NCBI GenBank assembly: GCA_959347315.1
Contig: OY365809.1
Span: 7,170,853-7,234,852, forward strand
Origin: Bimastos eiseni
Lineage: Eukaryota; Annelida; Clitellata; Crassiclitellata; Lumbricidae
Reading direction: 5' to 3'
DNA length: 64,000 nt
In this document: piece after piece, positions 12,501 to 26,215 of the stretch
Layout of the letters: every line of letters begins with the position of its first letter
How positions within the stretch are numbered: the first letter of the stretch is position 1
Notes under the pieces: generated by a model
Databases searched by the model: none
What the model saw: only the letters and a program-made list of their open reading frames with translations
Told to the model about the DNA's origin: nothing
Translations under genes and position numbers: made by a program

Positions 12501-13138
12501 CCAGAATCTTCTCCCACTGTAAGCCACAATCACTTTGCTTCATCATTAGACATTCAGAGCATTTGAATTGCATCAGTATCTCCTCTCTCCAGCAATTACT
12601 TTAAGTGCTCGAAAGGCCATCACCAGAAACACGGAGGAGGACGCCTCCAAGGATTGAGTCTGGCACACTGAAAATACACAAGCAATCAACCGAGCAGGCA
12701 CTTTCCTGCTAAGTTAGCCAACTATTAGCATGCAAAATAAATCATGAGAAAGAGCCCCTTGCGGTTTTTGGACCACTTCAGTCGATGTCCGTCTGTCATG
12801 GCAAACATCAAGAGACGCTTTTCCATGGAATAAGAAAGATGGTTTAAACAAATTGGACTGGCTGATTATACGGTGTCAGGGCAAGCGGACATCAGGGATG
12901 CAGACTAATTTCGCACAGATGTCAAAGGTCGTCTCAAGGGTCAAATGATGCAGTAAAGAGGAAGATAAACAAGGTCCATCGGTAAATGGTTCCCTTCAAG
13001 TCCATAAACAACCACTAATCTCTTGGACTCTTTGTCTCTAATTAAATGATTGTTTTATACCCTGGTCATTGGTCAATCCATTGAGAAGTTGAAGAAGAGA
13101 TGTCCCTTAAGCTGCTGGCTCTGAGACAGCAAAGTTTT

Positions 13139-13235
13139 CTCATCATCAGCATAATGAGGGTGGGTGACCAGTATATACCCTCATAGCCCCCTCATCTTCC
13201 CAAGAACAGTGCACGGTCAGTATACTCATTGCTGA
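13139..13235 (+). mobile_element. Dispersed SINE-like repeat copy
   Basis: GGGTGACCAGTATATACCC then CTCATCTTCCCA and AGTGCACGGTCAGTA, matching the ordered motifs of other copies. Confidence 0.4.
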
Positions 13236-13281
13236 GTTGGATATATGGGGCACACATGGGCGGCGATCCCGGGAAGGCCCC

Positions 13282-13302
13282 CCCCCTCGAAGGTCGAGGG
13301 GG
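13282..13302. repeat. Perfect 9-bp stem hairpin
   Basis: CCCCCTCGA, 3-nt loop, TCGAGGGGG. GC-rich inside an AT-rich region. Confidence 0.9.
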
Positions 13303-14280
13303 ACAAGTTCCCCCACCTTTTACAGAAAGGGAACACTTTATACGTTTGTCCACCACATTTCCTACCCCTCTAATTGGGTGTCCCCCATCTTTTAAACGAG
13401 ATCGTCGCCTCTGGGAGCACAGATGGAGTAGAAATCTTGACCCAAAGTTTTACCTGTGGGATTTTAACCACCAACTTCTCAACTGATGATTCAGTATGCC
13501 AACCACTACCATATTGAGAACCCTATTCATAAAGATGGTCTCTGATATTGTACATTCCAGCCTTTTTAGCATTTAACTAATACTCACAAGGTAGTTACTA
13601 TGAGTTACACATAATCTACCACCAGATGTAACATAACCTACCGGTAGTCTAAAAAATCTAAAGTCTTCTGTAGTCTTCTTTGACATGATGTCCAAAGCAT
13701 CAGCTGATCATTGATTCATATGAAATAATAACCAATGGGATGAGCCAGGTTTGAATTCTTACAGGCCGTCTAATGAATTATGATATAATCTCACATAACA
13801 AAACCAATACTCACAGTTTTATATCTTCTATTATAATTATTAGATAATTAGATGACAGGTATTCTTAATATTCTTCTTCGTTATTTCAAGTTTACAGGTA
13901 TACGCAGCATGATTACAATTTACAAGTCGTAAACATTCATAAATACAGTATATAACCTGCAACACATCTATTTTACAATGTAACAATTGAGATTTTAATG
14001 ACCATTTTAAAAACCTTGGTGACCCACTTTTCGATCCTGACCAACATTGGGGAGCATCCACTCCAGAGCATTTCACCCTCTTTTATTATACTAGAACATT
14101 TCTCTGGTAACAACAGTATGACCTTGACCATAGACTTTGTAGCATGGATGCAATAAAAGCACAAGTATGCAAAGATTTTCACAATAAATATCTTGTGACA
14201 CAATACACCAATGTAGCCAGGCTTGACAATTGTTAATACTGCAACAATGGCAATTCTATAACGACAATTGCAACTGGTGA

Positions 14281-14300
14281 AATTTTTCCTATAATATATA

Positions 14301-14334
<34 letters not shown>

Positions 14335-14345
14335 CATATATAATA
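14281..14345. repeat. (AT)n/(GT)n microsatellite
   Basis: AT dinucleotides with a short GT segment. Confidence 0.95.
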
Positions 14346-14654
14346 TTTGGTAACTAAACAATTGTGGCCAATTGTGGCTGACAGCCAAATGGCCTTCTGA
14401 TCTAATTTTGTCAGGCATTAAATAACACTGAATGCACAATGACACCAGTTAGTTTATGGCAAGACTATTGTCTGCTGATCACAGGCCATATCACTATAAC
14501 AATGACTCCCTTTTACTGTTGCCGCAGCCAGCTATTGAAGGCTGTTCCATCCCACAACACCCTTTGTCTGGTTAGCTTTAACTAAAGCACTGCCATACAG
14601 GTCTTGGATGAGAATAAAAATTAGAGACCATCTTTCTAAATAGGGAGGGGGGCA

Positions 14655-14725
14655 TTCGAAAGTCGAGTGGTTAGCATAATTGAGTGTAAATTGAGAGTTC
14701 AGTGTTTAAATGAGTTCTGTATTTA
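14655..14725 (+). mobile_element. Possible degenerate tRNA-type SINE head
   Basis: GTCGAGTGGTTAGCA resembles the A-box arm of a Leu/Ser-type tRNA. A B-box-like GAGTTC follows but is weak. Confidence 0.25.
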
Positions 14726-15162
14726 ATAAGCATCTCTTCCTAAAGACAAACCATCAATCAATGGCACTTAGCACTTGAAGAAATTAACAATATTATCTAA
14801 TAACTATCTAATTACTCTATTGTTTACTTGTTCTACCTGTGGCTGATTGCTCACAATGAAAATGGATTTGATTTAACAGTTTTTAATCAAGATAGATCCT
14901 ACAGACATGTAGTAATGTTGTGAACCAACAGCACAGTCCCACCTTATAAGGCAAGACCTCAACGCAATCAACTATTATAAAGTCAAATAAATAATTACAA
15001 CATCAAATTCATACACTGCATAAAACTGTAGATGATTTCTACAGTTCAGTGAGAAAGAAACAGGTTAATTAAATTTTGATTAAACAGAACCAGGCAATGA
15101 ATAACTTACAGCACAACTATCTCAGCACTGCTCCGTCTATTCGGGAGCCATTAGTGCAATAG

Positions 15163-15300
15163 ACAACTGCAACAGACAATGTAAATATGTACAATTGCAA
15201 CAGACAATTGCAACAGACAATGTAAACATGTACAATTGCAACAGACATTTATGACACACAATTGCAAAAGCCAATTACGACAGACCAGACAATTGCGACA
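15163..15300. repeat. Degenerate CAATTGCAACAGACA repeat cluster
   Basis: The words CAATTGCAACAGACA and AATGTAAAYATGTACAA recur four to five times with variable spacing. Confidence 0.8.
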
Positions 15301-16800
15301 TATATGGCTATTTTATCACTCCAAACAACCAGAGACTGTAATAAGCATTGCTGCGATTCACGCAGCTGTTGTTCCATCGTGCATGTATAATAGACCTCAA
15401 AAAATGATGACCTCACATGCCATAAAGCATATACCATTGACCACATCAGACTCAAGAGGCATATAATTATCTCACACACACCTGCAAGAAAAAGCTGACC
15501 CCTCAGGGGCAAGTTCAAAAAGAGCACGCTTACAACATCCTCTAGGAGTCGGTAGATATTTCACCAAACCTGTGTCAAAAATAAACATGTATTATATGCT
15601 TCTAATTTGCAATTTGTCCAAGGGCAACTCTAGTACTCTACACATAAACTCTGATCACAGAGTCAATTGTCAGCCATAGACGCTCTACACTACGTCCATG
15701 GTCTGCTTCCATGAGCGTGTGTGTGCGCGCGCATGACTCTGTGTGCGTGCGTGTGATGTGTGAGCCAAATATGACTTTTTCTCACCAATTACAGTGCAAA
15801 TCTGTCCTCGTTACCAATCTCTCTCTCAGGCAAGCGTGGAGAACTTCAGAGATGTTCTTAACAGTGTTATTTAAACAGTCATGTACATCAGTGTGCATTG
15901 CAAGCAAGAAACCAGTCTTTGGTTGAATACACAATGATCGAGTCACGTTACAACATATGCAAATAAAAACGCCGTGCATGCACAACGAAGTATCTGACTA
16001 AAACTACATATGTTTACAAAACCACTCTTACGCATTTAGTAGCAAGTACTTCTGAACAGAACAGTCATGTATAAAGTATGTACCACTAAATTAGCCAACG
16101 CAGTCAATGTCCTCAGTGGCAATGATGAGTTAAGGATCACAGCAAATATCAAGAATGTTGACTGGAAGATGAAAGAGAAAACTCAGCATTTGATCAGCAA
16201 TAAAAGTCATAATCCCAAGTTTACTTAAAAAGCAACAACATTATAATTCATTTTCTACAATCACATTAAATATGTATCAACACACCAAGTGAATTCCTGA
16301 GGATCAACCAAATGCAACAGAGTCAATCTAAATTAAAAGGAGCTGGAAAATCAGGCTGAACAGGATTCTAAGGACAGCAAGAACGCATTAGACCTCACAA
16401 AATGAGGAAATTAAATCAAGTATCTTGGTGAAAGAAAACACTGAAGCAATAGGGCTATGCCCTCACCAACTACTACCCCCAACCAAACTCACCCACTACT
16501 CCATCCATTCCCTTGCCCATGACCCTATGAAGTCTCCCAGCCAACAGTCTCATGTGAAAAACATTTATTGAACTAAGATGCAGCTGTATACTATCTAACT
16601 GTGTTATTAGATGTCTGTACACCAAAGTGCCACTAGCAACTGGCAAATGACCCCTCAATATACTTACTTAATTACATATTATAATCAACATATATAAATC
16701 CGGAAGTATAAATCATCAAGAACCAACCTTATTGAAAAATATACAGTCACTAAATATAAGACAATCATACAGGATATAATTATACCAGAACCAATTAGAA

Positions 16801-16833
16801 CAAGATATATATATATATATATATATATATAAA
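16801..16833. repeat. (AT)n microsatellite
   Basis: AT dinucleotide run. Confidence 0.95.
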
Positions 16834-17216
16834 TTCTTTTAGTATCATTTTATATAGTGTATAGTGTACAATACACCAATAAATTCATGATCCTAACATT
16901 TGAAGTATGTACAGTGGAATCTAATAATAAATCTTGCGTTGAGGCGCTATATATACATAAAACCTTCATACACACACCCACAAATTGCAGCCATATCCTT
17001 TCAAAGGCTCTGAAGTCTGAATCTGGCTATCTGCATACTGCACAGCCTGGAGACAAAGCTGGCCTGTGCCATCGCCTACACATTTGCTACAGCAGATTTA
17101 ATTTCATGTTCATATCCCTGATGGTATGGTTGATCAGTATTTAGTACATAGGTCACCACTGTAGTTTAACTACCAATTAATTAAGGCTTATCCTGTCATA
17201 TCTTAGGACTTCTACA

Positions 17217-17751
17217 CAAGCCCGGTTCACCACACTTGGTGGCCCAAGGCAAAGTTACAAAGTTAAGGCAGGCTTTCTGTGAAAGCCTGCGGACCCATAA
17301 TATTATACAAGCCATGAAAATGAAGCCCTTATCTCTTTTTTTATCTTGTTTTTTTTTGCATTTTTCACTCAAATATTAATATTATATATAAGCATTAATA
17401 TAATATATGAATTAACTACTACAGGTAATCAACAAAGATATAATCAATATTCTGATGATTTATTTATAAAATTGTTAGGATTAGTTATTATAATAATTTA
17501 ATTATTCAATTTTAAAATAAAATTTACTTAATTCCAGAGGTTAGAATTGAATCAAAAACATACGTCAAATTGTAATGTCACATACTTGGAAGTACTTAAT
17601 ATTATCAATTAAGCATACTTATCCAATATCGTTTCATTTATGAATTTCCACAAATAGTTTATCTATATGTTTAGTTTACAAAATTGGCTGACCCTAAAAA
17701 TCAGTGGCCCTAGGCGGCTGCCTGGTTTGTTTAACAGATGAACCAGGTCTG
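17217..17751. mobile_element. Complete non-autonomous hAT-type element, 535 bp
   Basis: Left end CAAGCCCGGTTCACC and inverted right end CAGACCTGGTTCATC match at 11 of 15 positions. The element is flanked by a perfect 8-bp target duplication CTTCTACA (17209-17216 and 17752-17759), the hAT hallmark. The interior is AT-rich with no coding frame; subterminal GGTGGCCCAAGGC and its counterpart GGCCCTAGGCGGC are also mirrored. Confidence 0.85.
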
Positions 17752-18287
17752 CTTCTACAAGGAGTATCTCTGAAAATTTGTACAATTCTTCTAATTACAC
17801 AGTTTGAACGCATGCAGAGAAACACAGGTAAAGGAAAATACTTGGTAATAATGTAAAAAAACGTATCCTCTCTCCCCTTTAAAATGAAAATGGACGAGAC
17901 CAACGAGTACAGCGTATCCGACGTAAGGACCTTCCATCCATTGAACCATTTGACTTGCAATTATTTTCACGAAAGATTTCAAGAGCAAGCTAATTCTAGG
18001 ATGCTTGTTAACTGCCATCATAAATGCTTTTGGCTTCCTGAATAGGAGCAGAAAGTCTGTGAACAGCGAAGAACGCCCTAAACCCTAATCTAAACAAGTT
18101 ATGGGCCTACAGAGTCTTACAGCAACAAACTAAGCGTCTATCAGCAGACCACGAGCTGATGATTTCGGCAGAACCACATTAGCAAAGAACTTCTGCAAAC
18201 ACGACAGGGCAAAAGGTAGATGAGAGACAGAAAAATTAGAAACAGCCACACATATGTGAAGACTGTTAGAACAGCAAAAGGAGACAT

Positions 18288-18300
18288 ATAATATATATAC

Positions 18301-18333
<33 letters not shown>

Positions 18334-18340
18334 TATATCT
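18288..18340. repeat. (AT)n microsatellite
   Basis: Two AT runs separated by GTAT. Confidence 0.95.
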
Positions 18341-19532
18341 GTAGCATCACTTACACCCAATACAATGCAAATAACGGAAACGCCTCTACAATGCAAATTC
18401 AACACAGATGGCCAAGACCTCATGACCGGGCTTTGTCGAAAGCATGAGAAAAACTTTTATAGTCAGAATGCTATACAGTTATGAGCTTCAACTAGCCATG
18501 TGGATTGACTTTTATATTTGTCTAAAACATAAAGATAGCTTACTTTAACCATGATGTCTGTTCGTCAGACTGCTGTATGGTGTATGGCAGCTGGTTAAAT
18601 TAAGAATATATACCTACTTACTAGGTGATGATCCCAAATCTAATTCTACATTAATAATCCAATGCTTACAGGCTTCCTGGGGTCCGCTGCATCAACCCAA
18701 TACTCAATTCGATTTCAATTTGATTTGGTAACCAAAAAAACATGAGAACATGACAAACAACAGGTTAACATAAATGAAAATTCTGGTTACACAGGGAACC
18801 TAAAGGGGTCATAAACCCTGCTAACCAGAGGCCCTTATGTATAAATTATAAACTGGCAATGGGTACCAATTCGATATTAATAACATTCACATATCAGCTA
18901 AGTAAAAATAGATAGAAGTTAATCTTAACTAGTGCTTTAACTAAGGGCTCATTGAATCCACTGAATAGACAGAAATATAAACATTCAATATTTAAGAGTT
19001 GTCGTCAAGCAAACAGAGGAGTAGTTTATTTTTGAATAAACTAATATTTGGCTCGAGTTCAATATATGTTGGGAGAAGATTCCATAAATTGGATTCAGTA
19101 CATTGAATGGAAAACAATTGAGTATATGCGTGTGCATAAGGATGCTATAGGTCAAGTTGTATCACATATAACTCTCTCAGGGTTAAAGTTACCGGAAGTG
19201 ACCTAGTGCACATTAATTGTAATTATATAAATAATTTGGCTGTATAAGGTGAGCTGAGGATAATGCATATAATGCACAGAATGCACCCAAGGTCAGAACA
19301 CTGACATTGTTAAGTGCATTAGAAAGTTGCATTATAGCAATGTTCTAGAATCTGGCTACACAAGACAAAACATCTCAGCTTCAATATTGTACTTAGGAAA
19401 GATTTCAAGAGTTGAGGTCTGCCTAGCTTAGCACATCTATATGCAGAACATTTCTTTGTATACTAAAAACTAAAATACAGTTGTACTATAATAGATTTTA
19501 AATTAGAGGCATATTGCTCAGAAACTATTAAG

Positions 19533-19911
19533 TAGGGATGAATCGAGTTTAAACTTCTTGCATAGTCCGAGTTTTACAAATTCTGAATTTTTAAAAAGTT
19601 TCATTCTCTTGATGTTTAGATTGGCAGTTTGCACAACTTTGATTATTTAGTTTTGCCTTAGTTAACACTAAGAAGTAGTAACTTGTAAGCACTAACAGTA
19701 GCAGCATTTGTGTTTTTAATTAGGTCGATTGTCGGTTTGTAAATAAAAATAACAGTAATTGTACTTTCCATTACGTTGATTGTCGTTTTGTAAATTAAAA
19801 AAGTCTGAGTTTTGAATAGAAAATTGAAGTTTAATACTTGGACCGATTCTGTGTCCGAGTCTTGCCGAAAATCAATAAAATTGGACCGAGTCAAGTTTTG
19901 GTTCATCCCTA
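19533..19911. mobile_element. Complete hAT-type MITE, 379 bp
   Basis: Both ends begin TAGGGATGAA in inverted orientation. The flanks are CTATTAAG (19525-19532) and CTATTAAA (19912-19919), an 8-bp target duplication with one mismatch. Inside are two related segments containing GATTGTCGGTTTGTAAAT and GATTGTCGTTTTGTAAAT about 58 bp apart. The open frame across it is not a gene. Confidence 0.88.
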
Positions 19912-20399
19912 CTATTAAACGAGTTCATGGACAAGGGAAATGTCCACATATGGAATAGAAGGAGATATTTAACATAAGCTCAGTGGAACAAATAATAAAG
20001 TCTATATTCCTAAAACTCCTATCATATGAACTCTTAGCTAAAGTGCAGCACCGATATTAGATCAAGTACTAGAAAAAAACATCAATATCTAGACGCATTA
20101 ATATCAGAGAATTAATACATTCCACCAATCCATCCAGAGGAAGTTGATTTCAAAAGTCTGCTGCAGGTCTTCCAACGCAACGTGGCATAACAACTTCTGC
20201 TAACTCACTCGCATGTCTTTATTCCAGACAATAGACACCGGTGATAGTTCAATTACTTCTAGTAGCATGAACAAAATACCTACCGAACGACAGAATTCAA
20301 CCCTGGCAGGTCACGTCCAACACCGACCGACTGAGGGCCTTGAGCAAAGCCACGCGACCGCACGAAATACGATGACTAAGACACAGCTCCTCGCATCCA

Positions 20400-20720
20400 A
20401 GAAAAAGTATCGTTCACGCAATTCGTCTGCGCCGATCGGCACCAGCTGTAATAATGATCTAACGCTGTTTCCGAGGCAACGTCGACGACACTCCTGCTGA
20501 TGCGAATTATATCCGCCACGAGACCTTACGTCGACGGCGGCGGTGGCGCCAGACGCGCCGCGTCCGCATAAACGCCGACAGGCGCCGCTATAGCCCTGCG
20601 CCGCGCAACCTGTAGGTCGACGCTCCAGCGCGCGTGCGCAAAGAAGATGCGGCTAAGAATGGCATTCCACTGACAGCCAGACTCGCTTCGCTCTTTTGCA
20701 CACACACACACACCCCCGAC
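20400..20720. promoter_or_regulatory. CpG-rich island, candidate transcription start region
   Basis: GC and CpG content jump sharply: GACGGCGGCGGTGGCGCC, GACGCGCCGCG and CGCGCGTGCGC cluster within 150 nt, with paired GGCGCC and GTCGAC palindromes. It stands alone in AT-rich DNA, as CpG islands at promoters do. Flanking open frames on both strands show no recognised domain, so direction is unknown. Confidence 0.4.
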
Positions 20721-23154
20721 CAAACAGACGACACAACAACGTCCATGTAACGTCACGCCAATGATCCTATGAATTGTGATCATGGTGTGCAGTCAAATCG
20801 GGTCCGGTGAAAACAGTTCCTAAATATAGCGTGATTGGTTATTGTGATTATGCTGACATTTTAAAGAAGATAACTGTTAGAACTACTGTCACCAGGTTGT
20901 CTGCGATTCGTTTCTAGAGCCACAAGGTTTTCTTAAGTACGACTTTATAAAAGCAGACTGCTTGAGCTATTACTTTTTCCAGTTACCAAGATATTGGCTC
21001 TCATCAAATCAAGAGCATACTTTAAGATTCAAGTTGCTACGTCGTGCAAAAGTGTCACAGTAGGAATCTGTTCAACCTCTGAACCGATTTGGCACGACAC
21101 TACCCAAGACGCAGCTGTCGCTATTTCCGCGTTGGGTTTCGCTGCCAACTTCCGTCAAGTATTGAATGCGCACAGCAGTTCCGAAGATATATCGGATTAT
21201 CGGTCAAATATGTCAGGATCCATAAATTAAAATACCAGAAACACTGCGAATATTTCTTTCACGCTCGATTCAGCTCAACCATAAGCCGCCTGAGAAACAG
21301 TGAGATATGATCTGATTACAATATGAGACTATTTCAATCTCATAATATTCAGCATTATAAGAACAATTATCTTCAATAGTTTGGTAGTTATTAAAGTGCA
21401 AAACCAGAAAACTTATGGGAATACGAGTACATAAAGATAGAAAAATTAAACTATCAAAACATAATCAAACAGCATTCAGGACTCCAGATCATTTCCTTTG
21501 AGGCCATTGGCTTGGTAAAAAAAGTCTGTAACTGTTGCAGTACAAGTTCAAAATTAATATAAAATTGCAATAGCATTGCGTTTAATGAACTGTAATTACA
21601 CAAGAGCAATTACTGTATGTATGACCACAATTATACACCAGACAATGCACGCTATAGCCTGGAAAGAGGTCGATTGCCTCGTTCCCTGGATTGGTTATCC
21701 TTCTAATTCCGTAGAAATATAAAAATTATTTATTACTGCGTCATAGTTATGGCTGAAAGCGGTCCAAACTGTCGTCCAAGTAGCGCAATCTCCTCCCCAT
21801 ACACTGAATCAATTTCACCTATCGGCTGATCAGCTCTGACCAGCAACAGTCATTACAGTCCCCAGATAAGCCCTTGAAATCACTGAAGCACAGCTGCAAA
21901 CCACGCAGTGTGAAATTGCATTCCACTGCAGTTCTCCGCATGCCAACTGCGATGACCACGGTGCATAGATTTCGAGGATCCTGCGGCCAACGAGTGACTG
22001 GCAAACTGACGGATTTATCGTCGAATTATGACTGGAAATGACAAACGCCGACGACAGTGCGCTCAGATGTCCATCGCAAGGAACTTCTAAACCGATTTGG
22101 AAACCAACTTTTAATAACCCGAAAAAATTACCTCTCAACATTATCTTAAAAAAATGGTAATGCAATTTCGTCCAAATATATCTCCTGTAACAAACTCAGA
22201 AATTTTTATAACGATTGTAAACTTGAAACTCTACAATATAATAATTCTGAAAGCCCTGCCCATCCAAAGGCAGAACAAAAAAATAATGATGCGCCAACTG
22301 AACAAACATTCTTTCCATTTCCAAATTCTTCTTCTTCCTTCTCCTCATCGTCTTTGGCCGCGTCAATAACTTCATAGCCTGTTATAACTACTATCTTAAA
22401 AACAACCAGCAAGAATATTCGATATCACCAAACCAAAATCAAATCTATGACCAGCTTGGATTAAATGTACTTTATCAAAAGTTGGCGGTGCGTAATTTTG
22501 TGTCATGTACTGAAACTTGTATGATGCAAAAAAGCAAAGTTGTAAACAATACCACAGCAAATTATCTTCAGCCATTTTATGGGAGTCCACAGTATTTATA
22601 ATGCAATTCTAATAGGAATTACTAGAAACTGGGTTCTTTGGGAAGAGTGCAATACACATGCGATGCCTCAGCTGTTTAGGGTGATTATGTACTTAAACAG
22701 ATTACCCTCTATTGTAGAATACAATATAAGAGCTATTTTTGCGATACTCGTATGTTCACATTGTGCAGTGGAAATGTCATTTTGTGCATCATGGCACAAT
22801 CAAAATTGTATGCATTTGTCAATGCTGTTATTTCTTATTGCCTTACTAATAACAGGAAAATGAAAATATCAAATTCTGTGCATCTAATTATATAAAAAAT
22901 TAATTGGTCCTGGACGTTTTATTGTTCCCTGGAAAGAATGTATCCAAGACGCAGGAAATTTTTTTTATCAATTCTGGGACCGTTGCGGACAATCTGGGAC
23001 ATGCAGTCATCCATCTTTGCATAGTGCTGCATTTTCACACCAGTTTATCATGCAGTGAAAGGCCGAAAGCACATATATAGGATCCAGAGTTTCTGCTGCA
23101 AATCTCAAACTCAAAAGTAGTGAAAAGAAAAAAAGAGTTCATTCTGAGAAAGCC

Positions 23155-23265
23155 ATGCATATGAAGTGCTAATGACTCCATTTTCTCAGAATATGAAGGT
23201 GGGTGGTTCGACACTCCCCTCGCCGTCTAATCTTCCCACTGACACTGCACAGTCATTAGAGCTGA
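23155..23265 (+). mobile_element. Dispersed SINE-like repeat with B-box
   Basis: GGGTGGTTCGACACTCC contains a B-box-like GGTTCGACACTCC, followed by CTTCCCACTGACACTGCACA, shared with other copies of this family. Confidence 0.5.
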
Positions 23266-24757
23266 GCTGGCGATACAAGTATGGCGGAACTCTCAAACCA
23301 TATTTCACCCCAGGTGGGAATTTCAACCCCCAGTCATTTCATTGACAGCCCAGCATGTTCACCACTACAGGGTCAAGTACACAGTTCCATAAATATGAAA
23401 CCGGTGGCCCTTCCTTATGTACCAACCCTTGCACAAGACAATCTACCTCAAATAATGGACTGACCCGGTCACTCCTGCTCTCCCCCTCAGATCCAATGGA
23501 CCTGACTGGAAAGTGCAGGGTTAACCGTTGAGCAACGGATTCTGAGCAGGCGTCTGGATACCTGACCTCTACCGCCTCCCAAGTGCATTAACACTATTAT
23601 TTTTATTTGAGGTAGAAGAGGGGTTAGATGGACGACAAAACATACAGGATCCCCGTCAGCTCAGCAACAGACAGAACACACTCGCATCACTAACACTACT
23701 CGACAATGCAAAGGAAATTACAAGCTCTGGAAAATGTCACCCGTTCCCAAGGACCTAGTCAGACGACTGCACAATGGGGATAGAGTTGTGGACTGCTCCA
23801 TAGTCCCTTAGCCAACGCTATTTCGGACTATGACCGATCTTCCTCCCACCCACCAAAAAAAACACAAGCGCGGATCCAATTAAATTAAGATCAGACTCTG
23901 TTCTAATTCATAAAAGATAGGAAGAAGCCCTTGAACAAAACCATATGTCACACGGAACTGCCTCGGGCGGATAAATTTCTTTTTTAGCCTGAAAAAATCT
24001 GACACAGATCTGTTCAGATCTATTCTATGCATTTTCCAATTTGTGTCTTCTCAGATGATCTCAAAGCACGACCAGTCAATGGTCAGTCATTCAGTAGCCT
24101 ACAATAGGTGGGTCAGTCAGTCTAAAAGGTCAAACAGTTGGTCTGTAGATCAGCCATTATAATAATCAGTGAGTCAGTCACTCAATCCACAGTTTGGCAA
24201 TGATGGGCGAGAATTTAGTCAACTTGGTTCTTTTTGTCATTCAACAAATCTGTTGTTTTTCTGTGTTTAGTACTTTCTTGTTACATATTTTTAAACAGTC
24301 AATTCAACATAGTCGTGGTCTGCCTTCGTTTCTAGTTGCTTCAGATCTTTTATCAGTGCATTATGTGAAAATCGCTGATGCAGCATAATGCCCTATACTG
24401 CTTTGGTACAGAGATGATCAGGTGCCAAACCTGTGCAGTGGAACCTCAATATGTGGTTGAATGAAATAATACCTTCTGACAGCACAGCTCAGAAGATGAC
24501 CAAAGATGCTGCATGTGTATGTAGGGTTAGTCTATATTCCAATCCTCAGCCCACTAGGCCCAGATCATATCCAGAGGACAGACTCTTAAAACCAACCAGA
24601 CAACATACCCTGGAGCCAACTAATGCTGCACTGGAAATCCATTCATGTTAACTTCCTTTCATCAGTCACATCACTCGACTGATCTGCTCTCAATTAGCAG
24701 AAACCTTTGAAATATACTATAATTATACTGAACATCTTCTTTGTGAATATATTAATA

Positions 24758-24797
24758 TCATATATACATATATATATATATATACATATATATACAC
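24758..24797. repeat. (AT)n microsatellite
   Basis: AT/ATAC run. Confidence 0.9.
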
Positions 24798-26104
24798 GCC
24801 TATTTACCATGTCAGCCACCTCATTAGCTTCATTTTTTCAGCTAAAAGAACAATTTTTTATTCACCACAGTGTTCAGCTCTGTACAGTCGAGATTTCTAC
24901 AGCGGTATGTGGATTTACAGGACATTTCTATTACCCGTTTCCAAGGCAACGCGCAACAGCAGGTGGATTAAGTCCACTTAGTCCAGCACGCAAGAGCCTC
25001 GGGCAAGCCACACATTCCACCTCCGGTCTGGTCACTTAAGCCGGCAAAGCCTCACTGGCCTTGTTTCAACAGCCCTCCTCTAAAGCAGATCAGTACCTAC
25101 TGGTTACAATTCTCCTAAGGAATTTTCACTGGAAATTTCCATCATCGCGCTGGTGCATGGTGAGTGGGCTGGAGTGTTTACAGTAGCTTTACATGTCTAA
25201 TTCGATTCATCGATGTTTCCGTGAGCCTGTAATTCAACTAAAAATAGCTCAACAATACTTGATCCAGGAAGGAGGTCTTTGTTTCACAAAGTTACACATA
25301 TGAAATATGTAGCAAAAGATTCTGACCAACAGCTGTACATGTCAGAAACTTGGAAAGACTGAAAGAATTTGCTCAACTATACCATCATATGAACTGAAAC
25401 AGTAAGTAAATCAGTCACTTAGCACTGGTCCATCAGTTAATCAGTAAATTGGTTTGGGCCTATAATTCCCCACCAGAGCAAAAACTTTTCTGCGATTTCG
25501 ACTTCTCTTGGACCCCATTAATGCTAGTGGGAAGATCAGGCTTCTGTCAGACTGGACACCCACTCTCACAAGCCAAACCAAATAACCTTGTTTGCCAACA
25601 GTCTTGGCGCCTATGGAATGGCTCTTCCTCCCCCTCATTGTTCTACTTTATCATGCATTGAATCTCAGTGGCAGACCAGTTTATCCAAACGCTGCCTGTA
25701 AAAGCAGAGCTTAGAACAAGATTGGATTACTATTTTGAACTTCATTTCCTTATCCTTGTCCACTCCTGACGGCAAATGGTCAGCCTCTGTCCGTATCCAT
25801 CTGATCCACATCAACAGTACACTAGCTCACTAGATGGCACTATTTTAACAGAATTCACAAACTAACTCACATCTCGGAGAGCCTGAGAGAGAATCAGCCT
25901 GCTAACTAGGGTAGACTATGGTTATAAGTACATAATGACAGCCCTTCAAAATTTCCTGAGCTCTGAGACTACCCCTCCCCTAGGCTTATCACTTTACCCA
26001 CACAAGCATGGAATAGTATGTCACCAATCATACTCAAAGGGCACTTCAAGTCAGAGGCTCTCACATTGAGATCATCATTCCAGCACAAAACAGGTAATGT
26101 CTCA

Positions 26105-26215
26105 TAGGATTGTGTATAACTTGTTCCTAAGTCAATCAATTAATCAAAAATAATTGTTGTAGCACCCCTTCAAGATATCTACTCAGAGGCGCTCTGCTAA
26201 GTGTTTAGAAGGCAT
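26105..26215 (-). mobile_element. SINE/LINE 3' tail copy
   Basis: The minus strand reads GAGTAGATATCTTGAAGGGG then TGCTAC and ends in a TTGATTAATTGATTGA-type tail. The core TTGAAGGGGYGCT recurs near 11990 and 54255, with variants near 12400, 29040 and 51770. Confidence 0.6.

Larger units (their letters stand above)
12520..14270. other. No gene recognised apart from repeats listed
   Basis: Unique-looking AT-rich DNA interrupted by the SINE-like copy and hairpin near 13.2 kb. Confidence 0.55.
20760..26100. other. No gene recognised
   Basis: AT-rich DNA with one SINE-like copy and one AT microsatellite. A 111-codon minus-strand frame at 21830-22165 has no recognisable motif. Confidence 0.5.
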
